Notes: generated from the sequence alone by a model not told the origin. 64,000 nucleotides of DNA from Prorocentrum cordatum (GCA_963575745.1 CAUYUJ010018059.1:351001-415000); one strand, 5' to 3'. Counted from the first letter of the stretch, positions 1-57,130 are shown. Numbers and translations: made by a program.

Positions 1-576
1 AGTCCAGCCAAAGGTGCACCGACTGGGCCCAAGGGAGGCCCCCCCAAACGGGACAATTGACAGCATCCAAACTGAGAGCGTGAAGTTTCGTGAGGAACCT
101 AGTTTGTAGAGCCCGAAATGATCCTGGAGCAAGTGCTGCCGCGTTGACGTAGCCTTCGACATCTTGAGAACAGGGCCGATTGCTGGTCCTTGGCGCTGCA
201 ACCACGAAGGAGAAGCGTGAGAGTCAGACCTGCCCGCCTTTCGGAGTGTGGCTGCTTCGTTCTTCGCCTCCGCACTCGCCTCGTTGAGCTCCTCCTCGCT
301 GGATCGGAACCTGGTGGTTGCCCAAGATTGTCGACACGTCGGCGAATTGCCAAGATGCTTAGCGAGACGGCATACCTGTCGGACATCTCCAAGGAACACC
401 TGGCAACATGTGCCAGAGGTTAGTTATCCTTTTCCTCCTCCTCCTCCTCCTCCTCCATCAGTCTTCCTTAAATATAATCCTGTCGCACCCCGTGGCCGGT
501 CGAAGGGGCAAGCCAGGCGCTTCGCCGGAGATCTCCTCACCAGCTCTGCTCTTGAGGCTTGGCAATGTGCAGCGGC

Positions 577-1000
577 TTCGTGGATGGAGGGCGGGCTGCT
601 TTCAAAGCGTAATTCTCGCTCGTGGGAAAAACATATACACACACACACACACACTGTGGGGAAAAAACACACTGTGGGAAAAAAAACTCAGTGTTTTTTG
701 TGTGTTTTTGTCCCACAGACTCGTGTGTTTGTTTCCCACAATGTGTTTTGTGCCGCGCGCATTGGTGGTAAAACATTGCAAGAGATTCGGGGATTGAGGG
801 CGGGCCGGTTTCAACATGTGGCTCTCGCTTCAGCTTCGCGCAAGGCGCCGCGCACATTCGTTGCGAACGCTTGCAGGAGCTTCACGGATGGAGGGCGGGC
901 CGACTTCGAATTGCGGCTCGCTCTAGCGCCGCGCACATGTTTTCCAGCATTTCGCAAGAGCTTCACGGATGGAGGGCGGCTCCTTTTCAACAAGCGATTC
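577..1000 (+). repeat. Degenerate tandem repeat, unit about 81-95 bp
   Basis: The phrase TTC(A/G)(C/T)GGATGGAGGGCGGGC recurs at 577, 786 (diverged), 881 and 962, each followed by CTTTCAA-like and CTCGCT-like blocks. Spacing is 95 and 81 bp for the last units. The gap between the first two units is filled by the CA-rich hairpin at 613-760, so that segment looks inserted into the array. Confidence 0.7.
613..760. repeat. CA-repeat with nested inverted repeats
   Basis: A (CA)n run is followed by ACTGTGGGGAAAAAACACACTG-type blocks. Their complement (TTTTTTGTGTGTTTTTGTCCCACAG and TTTCCCACAATGTGTTTTG) follows within 60 bp, so the segment can fold into a long hairpin. It interrupts an otherwise regular tandem array. 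Confidence 0.65.
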
Positions 1001-2352
1001 TCGCTTTACCGCTGCGCGCATTCGTCGTTATGCAACCGATTCAAGAGTTTTCAAAGGTAATGTACGAGAAATTGTGCTTTGGCACGATGTCGGGACGCCA
1101 GGGCGCAACTGTCACGTTGACTCGCGGTGTTGTACTCCCAGGAATGGTATCCTGGCACGATCCAGGGCTTTCCAGGAGCAACAGTAACGGTGATTCGTGG
1201 CGTTGAAGTCCCAGGAATGGCGTTCTAGCACAATTACGGATTATCACAGGCTTGTCTTCCAACGGGACTATTCGAGTGATATTTTTCGTAGGGGCCTCTA
1301 TAGAGGGAATTAGCAGGGAGGGTTTATTGCAAAATCGCTGGTGAGTCTTAGTTGTACACGTGTCCTCCTCTTTCTCTTCCTCCTCCTGGGTTTCCCATCT
1401 CCTCCTATGCATCCTCCTCCTCATCCTCCTTTTCCTCTTGCTCGTTGCTCCTCTTCCTCCTGCTCCTCCTCCTCCTCCGCCTCCCGACGGTGAGCCCTTG
1501 CGTCTAAATGACAATCGCCGCACCAGGGGTCGTCTGTTCGATGGGTTTCCCCACGCGGGTGAGGAACACAGCTCCCCCTGTTTCTGGCTGGTCGGCAAGG
1601 CAGCGAGGAGGAGCAGGGCGGACCCAGCCAAGGGTGAGCCCCCTCCTCCTGTTGTCTTGTGCCCAGGATGTCCAGGGAGTAAACACACCCCGGACCCACT
1701 AGTGGAGCCTGCCAAACTGGCCTGGTCAGTGATGTCCCTGCGTGCGTTTGCTGCAGGGCTTCTCTTGCAGGGACCGTTTATTATGAGGGGCTCCTCGCCC
1801 TGTGTCTCCCTCCGCGGCCGCTTTCCCATACATCCGACGACATGATCTGTTTCAATGCGCGGCCCCAGAGGTATCGGGGGTGGACAGAGACCCCACGCTG
1901 ACACGTCGATTAGTGAATTGTCCGTTTTCGGTTCTCGAGAGGGCGCCGCGGCCGTCATTTCCCAGGCTTGCGCCCGCCAGGTTTGGGCCCGAGGTCGTTT
2001 TCGCTAAACCACGTTTTACTAAAGGGGGTTCTGTCCATCCCCGAAGGTAGTTTTCTGGACGGTATCGGCACATGTGCGTGTGAAGGCGGTTGGAAGTTGG
2101 TAGGAAAAAACAGGAGGTCGTGGTTTTAGACAAGGGCCACGTGCTGTCATACTCGCGTCCTGCCTCATCCTCCCGGGTGGCGTCCCAGCTCCGCTCTCCC
2201 ACGACGGCCTCCGGAGGCCGAGCACTCGAGGACACGCGCCCGGACTGCAGAAGCCCCCCCCGCTCGTCGTCGGAGATTCGGGCTCCCTCCTCTCCGTTCG
2301 TGTCGGGCTGCTGTTGCCCGACGCCTCGTGCCCAACGCCGCCGCCGCCGACA

Positions 2353-2740
2353 GGAGGAAGGAGGAGGAGGAGGAGAGGAAGAGGAGGATGAGGAAGAGTA
2401 TGCGAGTATAGGGAGGAGGAGGAGGAGGAGGAGGAGGAGGAGGAGGAGGAGGAGGAGGAGGAGGAGGAGGAGAGGAGGAGGAGTAGGAGGAGGAGGAGGA
2501 GGAGGAGGAGGAGGAGAAGAGGAGGAGGAGGAGGAGGAGGAGAAAGAGGAGGAGAAAGAGGAGGCGGAGCAAGAGGAGTACGTAAGAGGAGGGGGAGGAG
2601 GAAGGAGGGGAGGAGGAGGAGGGGAGGGGAGGAGGAGGAGGAGGAGGCGGAGTAAGTGGAGTAAGAGGAGGGGGGAAGGAGGAGGAGGAGGAGGCGGAGG
2701 AGGAGGGGGAGCAGGAGGAGCAGGAGGAGGAGGAGGCCCT
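2353..2740 (+). repeat. (GGA)n tract directly upstream of EB1 exon
   Basis: This is a purine tract of mostly GGA units with AGA and CGG interruptions, lying about 50 bp before the first CH-domain exon. In its three frames it reads as poly-Gly, poly-Arg and poly-Glu; these are not genes. Confidence 0.95.
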
Positions 2741-2786
2741 GCTGCTCGCCCCGCGGGCGTGCGCGGGAGCGTCGGACCGCGGGGAG

Positions 2787-48748
<45,962 letters not shown>

Positions 48749-49413
48749 GGCCTCATGGGGAGACCCTCATTGCCACGGCCGGATGTTGTCCTGGAGCCTT
48801 GTCGGAGCGCACCCCAGGAGAGGACTGGGGAGGAGCGGTATCGGTCCCTCTCTGGTTCCCCCAGCGGCAGTGCCAGGGGGTCTCGCCCGGGAGGGGGGAA
48901 GGTAGGGAGGGAGACGAGTAGGATGAGGAGGAGCAGCAGCAGTTGGAGCAGGTGGACAAAGGTGGGTCAGGAGGAAAAGGCGCATCAGCACGAGCAGGGT
49001 GGGAGGAAAGCAGGGGTGTGCAGGACGAAGAGCGGGGAGCAGGAACAGGAGGATGGTGATGGTCGGCAGCAGCAGTAGCAGCAGCAGCAACAGCGGCAGA
49101 GAAGGAGGAGCGGAGCAGAACGAGGGCGATAGCAGAAGGAAGGAGCATGAGCAGGCGTGGATGGAGGCGGACCCCTACGACACATAGGAACCCATAGTGC
49201 CCCTGGACAACTCTAGACCCGCCTGGGCCCCTCCTACCCTTCCCCCTCCTCTTCCTCTACCTGCTCCTCCAGGACAATTCGCAGCATCGCGTTGACAATG
49301 ACAGGCGGCCAAGGTTGGCGAGCGGGACCGTTGGTAGTGGCTACCCCCTCTATTCGTCGCCCCGTCTGGCTCCAAAGCTCGGGATCGGCTCCCAAGCAGT
49401 GAAGCCGTGCGTC
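48749..49413. other. Spacer after EB1 stop
   Basis: A purine-rich stretch with GGAG/CAGCAG units (48910-49140), then unassigned sequence. No polyadenylation signal was expected or found. Confidence 0.6.
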
Positions 49414-49449
49414 CCGTAGCCATTTAGGCTCAAGCCAGTGTGCCTCAAG
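49414..49449 (+). other. Relic of the dinoflagellate spliced leader, double
   Basis: At 49414-49434 the sequence is CCGTAGCCATTT, A, GGCTCAAG. This is the 3' part of the conserved dinoflagellate spliced leader (CCGTAGCCATTTTGGCTCAAG by established knowledge) with one mismatch. It is followed at once by CCAGTGTGCCTCAAG (49435-49449), 12 of 15 matching a second, truncated leader. Tandem leader relics in genomic DNA are the recognised mark of a trans-spliced mRNA that was reverse-transcribed and reinserted, here apparently twice. Confidence 0.78.
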
Positions 49450-49498
49450 CAGCGCTGGCGATCAAACGCGTCACATTAATTGAGGTGCAGTGCCAACG

Positions 49499-51004
49499 AT
49501 GCTCAATGCAGATAGAAAAGAATCCATCCGAATTCTGAGTCCAGTGCTCGAAGGCATCATTACCGATTTGTTCGTGATCAGCTCTGGTTGGCCCAAAAGG
49601 GGGTCCAGCTACAAAGGGGTGGTGCAATAGATCTTGTGCAATAGACTTGTGAGGTGCAATAGATTTGGGGCGTGCAATACATTCTGGGGCGCAAATGTAC
49701 TGCTTGATTTTCGCGTGCAATACATCAATTAGTTGCAACACAATTTACTACAACTTTCCGGCGCAATACCTTTGCAATCCAATTGCCCCAAATCTAGTGC
49801 ACCACCCCCTTTCAGCTGGGCCCCCCGTTGGGGTCAACCAAATCAATCCTGCTAATGGTTTCGCTGTTCGTGCCAAGCACTTCATCGATACCGGGGGCTT
49901 CCAGTTGCCGCGGCAACATGAGCTGCCGGGCGTAGGTTGCAACGAGCGTGCAGATTTTTGTAGTTGCCAGTGATTAAGCATTCGTGGATTCTAAAAAGTA
50001 TGCACTTCGACAAGAACTACTTGATCCAGGGATCTTTCTCTTTGATCGCGCCGTTTAGGCAGTATTTCCAGAATTGCGAGCTTCGCAGCGTGCCACCAGG
50101 AGCCGACAGCATCCCACGCCCTCTCTACAGCAAATATGAAGAGTTCGGTGCATCAAAGCTTGCCAGTCTTCTCGGTATGCCTGACCCTCACCTGCTAATC
50201 GGCGCAACGAAGCCAGCGATATTTAGATTTGCGGCCCGAATCGGCTTTATTCAAGTAGACAGCTCTGATGTGTACACTCGGAGCTGTTACTCACTTGGTC
50301 CGTACAGCCCGAAATATGCGTTCGAGAGTTTTTTCATGGTCACGGGCAAGACTACCCAATACTAAATGCCAGATGTTTTTGGAGAAGCATGAGTCGGTTA
50401 CGATTTCGCCATGGCCATCTGCATTTGGCTCCAAGAGCATGGTCTCTCTGAATACTCGGTTGCAGAAGCGCTGCTAGTCGAAGGTACCATCGGCGTTGGG
50501 CTCTCCACGGCGGTTGCGCCGCATGTGCATATCCAAGCGTTGCAAGCGATGTGGAACTTGATTCCTGCGGTTGGCACCATTTGGATAGGCTTCATACTAC
50601 GACAATTCGTTTGATGATTTAACCTCGAACACATCAACGTTGTGATCAAGCACATCAGCAACACTCACTGCGTAATGGATGCTCAAGTCACATACGTGCG
50701 CAGAAGTTTGTGTATCATCGATGGCCTTTTTACCACATATTGCCCGTTGAATGTCCTGTCGATTTTGCTGGCAGGCATGGGCTCGTTTGATAAAACATGC
50801 GGTGAATACCTTCCCTTAAAGAAGCAGTTCGCAAATTTGATGAAGCAGCGCACTGATGCAATCGGTTCCCATACCCCTACTTGCCGCAGCAGAGAAGACA
50901 AGTCACATTTCGACGCATACATCGAGAACCATGGAGGCTTCGCGATCATTGACAGCGTAATCAAATCCACCCTGCACGAAAAGCTCTGGAAGGATTGTCG
51001 CTGA
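49499..51004 (+). pseudogene. Retroposed processed mRNA, unidentified protein, broken
   Basis: Fifty bases after the leader relics an ATG at 49499 opens MLNADRKESIRILSPVLEGI, then ITDLFVISSG. The frame is interrupted by the inverted-repeat element at 49586-49839. After it, coding-like sequence resumes in another frame (NQINPANGFAVRAKHF, then IDTGGFQLPRQHELPG). It then returns to the first frame from about 49964, reading SMHFDKNYLIQGSFSLIAPF to GKTTQY, stop at 50363-50365. The same frame carries AICIWLQEHGLSEYSVAEAL and LPLKKQFANLMKQRTDAIG, with stops at 50612 and 51002. Base composition is clearly lower in GC than its surroundings. I do not recognise the protein, and the stops and frame changes suggest a dead copy. 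Confidence 0.5.
49586..49839 (+). mobile_element. 254-bp inverted-repeat element inside the retroposed copy
   Basis: The left arm reads GGTTGGCCCAAAAGGGGGTC, then CAGCTACAAAGGGGTGGTGC and AATAGAT. The right arm is the imperfect complement ATCTAGTGCACCACCCCC, TTTCAGCTGGGCCCCC and GTTGGGGTCAACC. The interior has several GTGCAATA(G/C)AT units, some inverted. No reading frame; no clear target duplication. Confidence 0.75.
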
Positions 51005-53160
51005 AAACCCATGTTTCCAGGATGCCGAGTACGCGGTTCTCAATACCAGGCGCAGGATTCCCATATCATAGGGTTTCCATATCAGAAGCAAAAAAGCAGG
51101 AAAACCTTGTGCGCCAGTTCTGACGGCACAGGCGGGAATCTGGGACTCTTCTCGGGCTGGCCTACGGCTCTCTGAGGGCATTTTGCCCGCGGGCGTCGTA
51201 TTGGAAGCTCCTCGGGGGGGCCTCGTGCATTAGTTTGGACGCCAGATCGCCCCCCTCGTCCCGATACTAATAGAAGTCGGTTTCGATCTTCTTAGAGTTG
51301 CGGCCCGGATTGCTTTCCCCCCCGCGTTCGCGAGCACCCAAAGGAGGTCGGCGGATTGACGTTGTTTCTTCTTATGAGTAGTACTAGACAACCCTCGGAT
51401 TATTAGGAGCTTATGGGGTATCTTTCTGGGACTTTTGGGAGCATCACTGCGCCAATGCGGTTGCGTCTGGAGGCCTCTCGAGGCCACCAGAGCCATGTTC
51501 GGCGACAGCGCAGTCATTTAGGGGTTTCTTTGCGCTGCATCGACGCTATACAACATTAGGACAACTTGTGGGAGCTGGCGACTAGCAGAAAGCATCGAAA
51601 CACCTGCGATGTGTTGCCGTCTCCGCCCGTCCTGGGGACTTGGTGGGTTATCGGGGCCCTCCTGGACCTTCTTGTGGCTGTCGTGAAGCTCGGTACGATC
51701 GAAGGAATGACTCCAGAAGACTGGCGTCGAAGACGCCATCAGTCCCTGCCCATTTTGGACAGGACTCGCTGTCGGCGTCGCAGCGGATGTTGTCTAGTTG
51801 AGACAGAAGCGTGCTTGCCCAGCATCGGCCGCTGTCGGGGATAACATATGCTGTTGGGCATCGTACCCGCTTGTATCGTACCCGTTTCGTGCGTGCCAAG
51901 AAGTTATTTCGGGTTTCCTCGGCCTCCCCGTGTTTTTTTGGGGGGGGAGGGACCTACATATTAATGTGTTGCTAGAGACCGCTCGGACCCTTTGGACGCC
52001 CAGTGGCGTCCCTACGGAAATGCTGAGGCAGGCTCGAGCTGCCAGGAAGCCGAGGGACATCCCATTAGATTCAGAGGCAACCCCTGGGGGGATTTTTTCA
52101 GCGTCGACGCTCGCATACCGGGCACACGGGGTTGTCGTTCGACAACGCATATATTACATCCGTTGTCGAGGACAGGCGCGAATTGGCACAGCCCCGTCGG
52201 ATTCGTCTTCCGGCTTATTCCCCGGGCGTTGTTCGGGCTGATTTGGTTGATTGGGTGTTTCATCTCGCTTTGTAGCTTTTACTCGTTCTGACGAACACAT
52301 CTCAGGAGATCTGTCATAGATTGGTTGCAAGTTTTGGTGCATCTGGCCCACCTGGTACTAAAGTTTAGAGAGGAGACAGGGTTGAAGAGGCAAGAGGTAG
52401 GATGAGTCAGCAGTAAACATACCACCACGCGAATGAAGACACTAGCAGGACAGCAGCCCATTAGTCAGCCTCGTCGGGCCGGGGCCGGGCAAGACGAGGA
52501 GCTGACATCGCCATCCGGGGTCAGCATTCTTAGGTCAAGGCGCTGGACTGATAACCGCTTCGGGCGCAGGAGGAGCTCTGGTGTCCGGGCCTTTCCTTCA
52601 AAATCTAGGTCGGGGAATTTGTTCGTGGCCGAGGCTCGCCGTGGCTAGAAGGGACTCTTCGTTCCCTGTTCGGCGCTCCTTCCTGCACTTGCTTGGGGGT
52701 TCCCTTCCCATCACTTGGGAAACTGGAAAATTGCATCATCGGTTGTTTTCCCGGGGAAAATACATTCGGCTGGTAGCACGAGAATTGTACATGACAGTGT
52801 CTTACACCTGCGCTGGACTATAATCTATCGATGGTGCACAATCGAGCTCATATGCTGTGGCTTCCATGGGCTTGGGCGGTTCTCTGGATTTGTCTGGCGA
52901 CTCCCTGACTCGCACTGTGATTTTACACAGCTGAGGTGTCGAACCCTGGTGATCGCACCCCCTGCTCCTCCTGAAAAAGACATTGTGGCTTCCACTGGGC
53001 ACCGCCTGCGGGCCGCCCGGAGAGTTGGGGCGCGGCCCTCGTGAGGACGCTTCGCCAGCGTAGAGGGCATGACGGAGAGCTCGGCGACGCGCGCGGCTCC
53101 TCGGACACCGCGCCTCCTCTCGGGTCGAAGCACAAGGAACGGCACAAGCATACACATGGC
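51005..53160. other. Unassigned stretch
   Basis: Mixed-composition sequence, lower in GC than the gene region. Frames up to 147 codons (51798-52241) show no family motif. Short repeats only; nothing that I can support as a gene. Confidence 0.5.
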
Positions 53161-53323
53161 TCATTTCTAAGTATTCGAAGGTTCTTTGATGTTTTTGGGG
53201 GGCGAAGATCCTTTCATTTCTAATTATTCAATCCTGGGCCTCTTCGTGGCCACTAGGGGGCCAGGAACAATCAGAACCGAGCACAATTAGAAATGAGCAC
53301 GATTAGAAATGAACGACGTGTAC
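53161..53323 (+). repeat. Family A element, copy 4
   Basis: This copy starts TCATTTCTAAGTATTCGAAG and ends GAACGACGTGTAC, with the central hairpin CTTCGTGGCCACTAGGGGGCC. It lies outside the EB1 gene, so the family is not confined to that locus. Confidence 0.85.
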
Positions 53324-53518
53324 GGTCAAGACGTTGACAGGAGGACTGTTTCCGCTTCAGGAGGGGCTCTGGCTTACGGGCCGCTCCTTCGAGGTCTGGC
53401 TCGGGGAACGTGCTCGCGGCCGAGAGGCCCGCTGCGGCCGGAAAAAATGCCATTTCGTTCCCGATCCGGCGTGCTTTGTAGCACTGCAGCACGATGGCGT
53501 CATGCTTCCAGGGCTCTG
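53324..53518. other. Short stretch between elements
   Basis: Unassigned sequence between a family A element and family E copy 3. Confidence 0.6.
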
Positions 53519-53878
53519 CTGGGCCTGTTTCCCACCACCACCACCACCATAAGTTGGAGGGGGAGGGGGTCCTCCTCCTACTCCTCCTCCTCCTCCTCCT
53601 CCTCCTCCTCCTCCTCCTCCTCCTCCTCCTCCTCCTCCGCTCCTCCTCCTCCTCCTCCTCCTCCTCCTCCCCTCCTCTCCTCCTCCTCCTCCACTCCTCC
53701 TCCTCCTCTTCGTCCTCTTCGGGCCTCGTCCTCCTCCTCCTCCTCCTCCTCCTCCCTCCCTTTCCTTCCTTTCCTCCTCCTCCCTCCTCCTCCTCCCTCC
53801 TCCTCCTCTCTCCTCCTCCTCCTCCTCTCTCCTCTCCCCCTCCAGCTTAGGGTGTTGGTGGTGGAAAACAGGCCATCC
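53519..53878 (+). mobile_element. Family E element, copy 3
   Basis: The left arm has GGGCCTGTTTCCCACCACC, a CAC run and ATAAGTTGGAGGGGGAGG. The core is a long (TCC)n of about 270 bp. The right arm has CCCCCTCCAGCTTAGGG and TTGGTGGTGGAAAACAGGCC. It is the longest copy because the microsatellite is expanded. Confidence 0.85.
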
Positions 53879-53984
53879 AGCTCTGCTCCAAATTCCATGG
53901 GCTCGGCGCTGGCCCCCCCCCCCCCCCCCCCCCCTGGCGGCGCCAGCGGCGCCGCCCCTGGCGCGCGAAGCGCGCCAGGGAAGG

Positions 53985-54188
53985 GGGGCCTGGTTTCCAC
54001 CCCCACCACCACCACCACCACCACCACCACCACCACCACCACCATAAGTAGGAGGGGGAGGGGGTCCTCCTCCTCCTCCTCCTCCTGCTCCTCCTCCTCC
54101 TTCTCCTCCTCCTCCTCCTTCTCTTCCTCCTCCACCTCCTTCCCCCTTCCAACTTTGGTGGTGGTGGTGGTGGAAAGCAGGCCCATCA
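53985..54188 (+). mobile_element. Family E element, copy 4
   Basis: The left arm is GGGGCCTGGTTTCCACC with a long CAC run, then ATAAGTAGGAGGGGGAGG. The core is (TCC)n. The right arm is CCCCCTTCCAACTTTGG, a TGG run and AAAGCAGGCCCATC. It lies about 105 bp after copy 3. Between them are a poly-C run (about 53911-53934) and a CCTGGCGCGCGAAGCGCGCCAGG hairpin. Confidence 0.85.
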
Positions 54189-54845
54189 GAAGGGGTATCC
54201 AGCGCCAGCCCAAGAATTTTCCGCGCGGGCCTCCCAAAGCGTACGGTTGTGCCGTCTGCTGCTCTTTTGTGTGTGGTTTGGCGCTCACGCGTGCGGTCGG
54301 CCACTTGTGATTGGGCCCTCGCTCCATCCGCAGATCGAGGCCTTGGCATTCTGGACTGGGTGGTGGGATTCCTTCCGCGCCTCAGGGGATGGAGGCCGTG
54401 GCAGGATGAGGAATCCACCAGCCGTTCCGTCGAAACTCGCATGTGGAAGGCCAGATGTTTCATCTCATCCCCTGCCCCATCCTTCGCCTCATCTTCCCCA
54501 CGTCGGCCCGCCCCCCTCACTCGCTACATCTTATGTTTTCTCGCTCATATCTGACACTATTCGCCCGTATTACCATGTTGCAAGGTTTTCTCGTTCATTG
54601 GGCATTGATCCCCCCTACCAGGAGTGAGCATTAGCTGAGTTGTCTAGGAGGATCCTCGGCGCACGGCGTCGGCGTCGCGGTGCACGCGTCCAAGGCCTCT
54701 CACCGCGGTCTTTTTCGCGGCTGCGATTCTGCGGAAGGGTCGGCGCCGTTTTGGGGACCAGTATTCAGCGGCCTTTCCCAGGAGCAAATAGGGGTCTGAG
54801 CCTTTCGGTCGCTCGAGTTCCTCAGGGCGATGCTCAGGAGGCATG

Positions 54846-54916
54846 AGCACTGACCTGACTCGTGGCGGCCCTGAGGCGGCACTTCCGCGGCGGATCGGTC
54901 AGGTCAGTGCTCGGGA
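54846..54916. repeat. Perfect 14-bp inverted repeat with 43-bp loop
   Basis: AGCACTGACCTGAC at 54846 and GTCAGGTCAGTGCT ending at 54916. Flanking CAGGAGGC/GGGAGGC could extend the stem imperfectly. It might be the ends of a very short element. Confidence 0.75.
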
Positions 54917-56084
54917 GGCTCTGGAGGCACTCCAGCAACTCCCGCGAGGCCCAGCGCGGACCTAACTGCTCCTCTGTTCCCTCCTTCAGGCGGGCCCGCG
55001 TCGCCGCAGGCTCTGCGTGGGATGAGCAACTGGCACCAGCAGTGTGCTGCTGTTGCGGCGCGGTTGCGGGGTGCCGAGGGCCTGCCCGGCGCCTCTTCTG
55101 CGTGGGAGGCGGGCGGGCGCCATCGGCGACGCCCGGGAGGGGCTCTTTGCATCATCGACCTGCGAGGGGTGCCGTGCTCGTCGCGTGTTGGTGGATGCCT
55201 CGGCAGGCTGTGGGGGCACGCAGTGGGCGTTCCGCTTGGGAGCAGCACCATGGAGTCTTGGTGCGGGGGTCGGAGTGCCCCGCCTGCTCCCTCATCTTGT
55301 GCGGCCCCGGTGGGGTCCAGGCTACGTGCATCCAGATACGGGGGGCGTCGGCAGAAACAGCGTGGTGCAAGCTCATCAATGTGTCCATCTGGTGCCCTTG
55401 GATCCTGGGCTCGGGGTGATTGCCCCGCGGGCCCCGCACATTTGTGGCTCGCATTTCATGACATCCAGGCTGGTCGCATGGACATCCAGTTGTTCGTGGG
55501 CGGGTGGGCCGGTGTGCATAGCATGGCCAATGCTGGGTGCGAAGTGGTACTTCCCCTCCACCACCTCCGCCGGGTCCTCCCACGAGGGAAGGCGGAGGAG
55601 GAGGAGGAGGAGGAGGAGGAGGAGGAGGAGGAGTTGTAGGAGCAGGACCTCGGCTCGGGATCTTCAGGGGGTGGGGGCTCTTTGACGAAGGGGAGGGGAG
55701 CGGACGGGGATGGGGATGGGGACAGGAACGGAGAGGGGGGAAGTGGATGGGCGGCTGCAATGGTCGTGCAGTGGGCGGTCCGAAAAATTTTAGAGGGCCC
55801 AGGCCTTTGGTGTCTTCCCCATGCGTGCTCCGGAGCTCTCGGCCCCGCCCACGGGAGCGGCTCTTCGTCGCAGGCAGTCTTCCGATGGCTGACGATAGCG
55901 AGGTCCGAACGGGGACTCCAACTGTCCAAACTCACGGAAGCACTGCCAGCCTGGGCATTGCAGGACGCCAGAGGTCGTTTAGGTAGGGTTGTGGGCGGGG
56001 GGCGAGGGCTGGCCTCGGCTGCGCCTGCGGGGCCGCCTGAAGTCGATGCCTTGGGCGTACGTGGAATACTCCTGGGGCTTCGCA

Positions 56085-56530
56085 GGATGGAGGAGGAGGA
56101 GGAGGTTGAGGAGGAGAAGGAGGAGGAGGAGGAGGAGGGGGAGGAGGAGAAGGAGGAGGAGGAGGAGGAGGGGGAGGAGGAGGAGGAAGAGGAGAGGGCG
56201 GGGAGGAGAGAAGGGCGCAGAAGGAGAGGCACACGAAGGGGGGGAGTCGAGGCGCGCGGGGAGGGGGGGAGATGTGGAGGATGAGGAGGTGGAGCAGAAG
56301 GGGGAGCGACGGCGACACTGGACGACGAGGACGGGGATGAGCACGAGCATGGGGAGGAGAATGTGCAGGAGAGTGGGGGGGAAGACGAGAACGAGGATGA
56401 GGAGAAGTTGGGGGATGGGGGATGGGGACGGAGCAGGAGGAGGGAGCGGGGGGGAGGAGGAGGAGGAGGAGGAGGAGGAGGAGGAGGAGGAGGAGGAGGA
56501 GGAGGAGGAGGAGGAGGAGGAGGAGGCCCC
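56085..56530 (+). repeat. (GGA)n tract
   Basis: GGA units, interrupted at 56195-56455 by purine-rich sequence with ATGAGGA units, then a clean (GGA)n run (56455-56528). Confidence 0.93.
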
Positions 56531-56804
56531 TGCGCGCGCGCTGCGCTCTGGGACGGGGCGCCGCGCGGGAGGACGCGCTGAGCGCCCTCGTCCACGTAAT
56601 TCGGCGGCACGGGGCTGCACGAGTCCCTCGGGGGATGCGCGCCGCCGGGCGCCGGCGCCTCGTTCCCTCCGCGCTCGAGCCCAGCTTCCTCCCTCCGCCG
56701 CCCCTCCTGGCCGTGCTCCCTCCTCTCCCCTCCCAGCTGTCCGGCGTCCCAAGTGCTGTCGGCCCCAGACTTGCTCGGCCCCAGCTCCTCACGGCTGCTC
56801 TCGC

Positions 56805-57130
56805 CTTCTGACCTCCTCCTCCTCCTCCTCCTCCTCCTCCTCACGCTCTTCGTCCTCACATCCTCCTCCTCCTCACGCTCCTCGTCCTCACACTCCCCCC
56901 TCCTCTCATCTCGATGTCTCCCTCGTGAACTCCCTGCCCGTCCTACGTCCTCCTCAAGCTTCTCGTCCTCACACCCCTCCCCTCTCATCACGACATTTCC
57001 CGCGTGAACTCCCTCCCCGTCCTCCGTTCTGCCGTCCTCCCGTCCTCCTCCTCCTCCTCCCTTTCCTCCTCCTCCTCCTCTTCCTCCTCCTCCTCCTCCT
57101 CCTCCTCTCTTGTCCTCTTCCTCCTCCTCG
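56805..57130 (+). repeat. TCC-rich tract with two internal repeat units
   Basis: TCC units plus repeated blocks CCTCACACTC/CTCATCTCGATG and CGTGAACTCCCTGCCCGTCC / CGTGAACTCCCTCCCCGTCC about 70 bp apart, so a longer unit was duplicated inside the tract. Confidence 0.85.

Larger units (their letters stand above)
355..2103 (+). other. Candidate N-terminal exon(s) of EB1 (unresolved)
   Basis: The CH-domain block at 2787 needs an upstream exon ending with two bases of a codon. EB1 proteins usually begin with a short lead ending in (V)GR before the ELLxW motif. A mini-exon at 2086-2103 would fit. It is preceded by AG, starts with G, reads RLEVG and ends in AG before a GA donor, so the split codon plus the G at 2787 gives R and the join reads EVGRTELLQW. 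An ATG in good context at 355 begins MLSETAYLSDIS, and a GT donor after 377 would be in the right phase. Both placements are guesses; the true start may also lie left of the window. Confidence 0.2.
1..2785. other. Upstream stretch before first secure EB1 exon
   Basis: This holds a short TCC run (425-460), a degenerate tandem repeat (about 577-1000) with a CA/hairpin insert, a mixed TCC/pyrimidine stretch (1360-1490) and a long GGA tract (2350-2740). Apart from the candidate N-terminal pieces described separately, I see no conserved coding sequence. Spliced-leader addition would make a conventional promoter unnecessary to look for, and none was recognised. Confidence 0.6.

Noticed and set aside
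1360-1845. Frame with CFWLVGK considered as the EB1 N-terminus
   Set aside because: No ATG close upstream and the phase at the possible donor does not fit the exon at 2787.
54862-55685. Overlapping Cys/Gly-rich + strand frames considered as a LINE zinc region
   Set aside because: No ordered Cys/His pattern or RT/RNase H motif could be found nearby.
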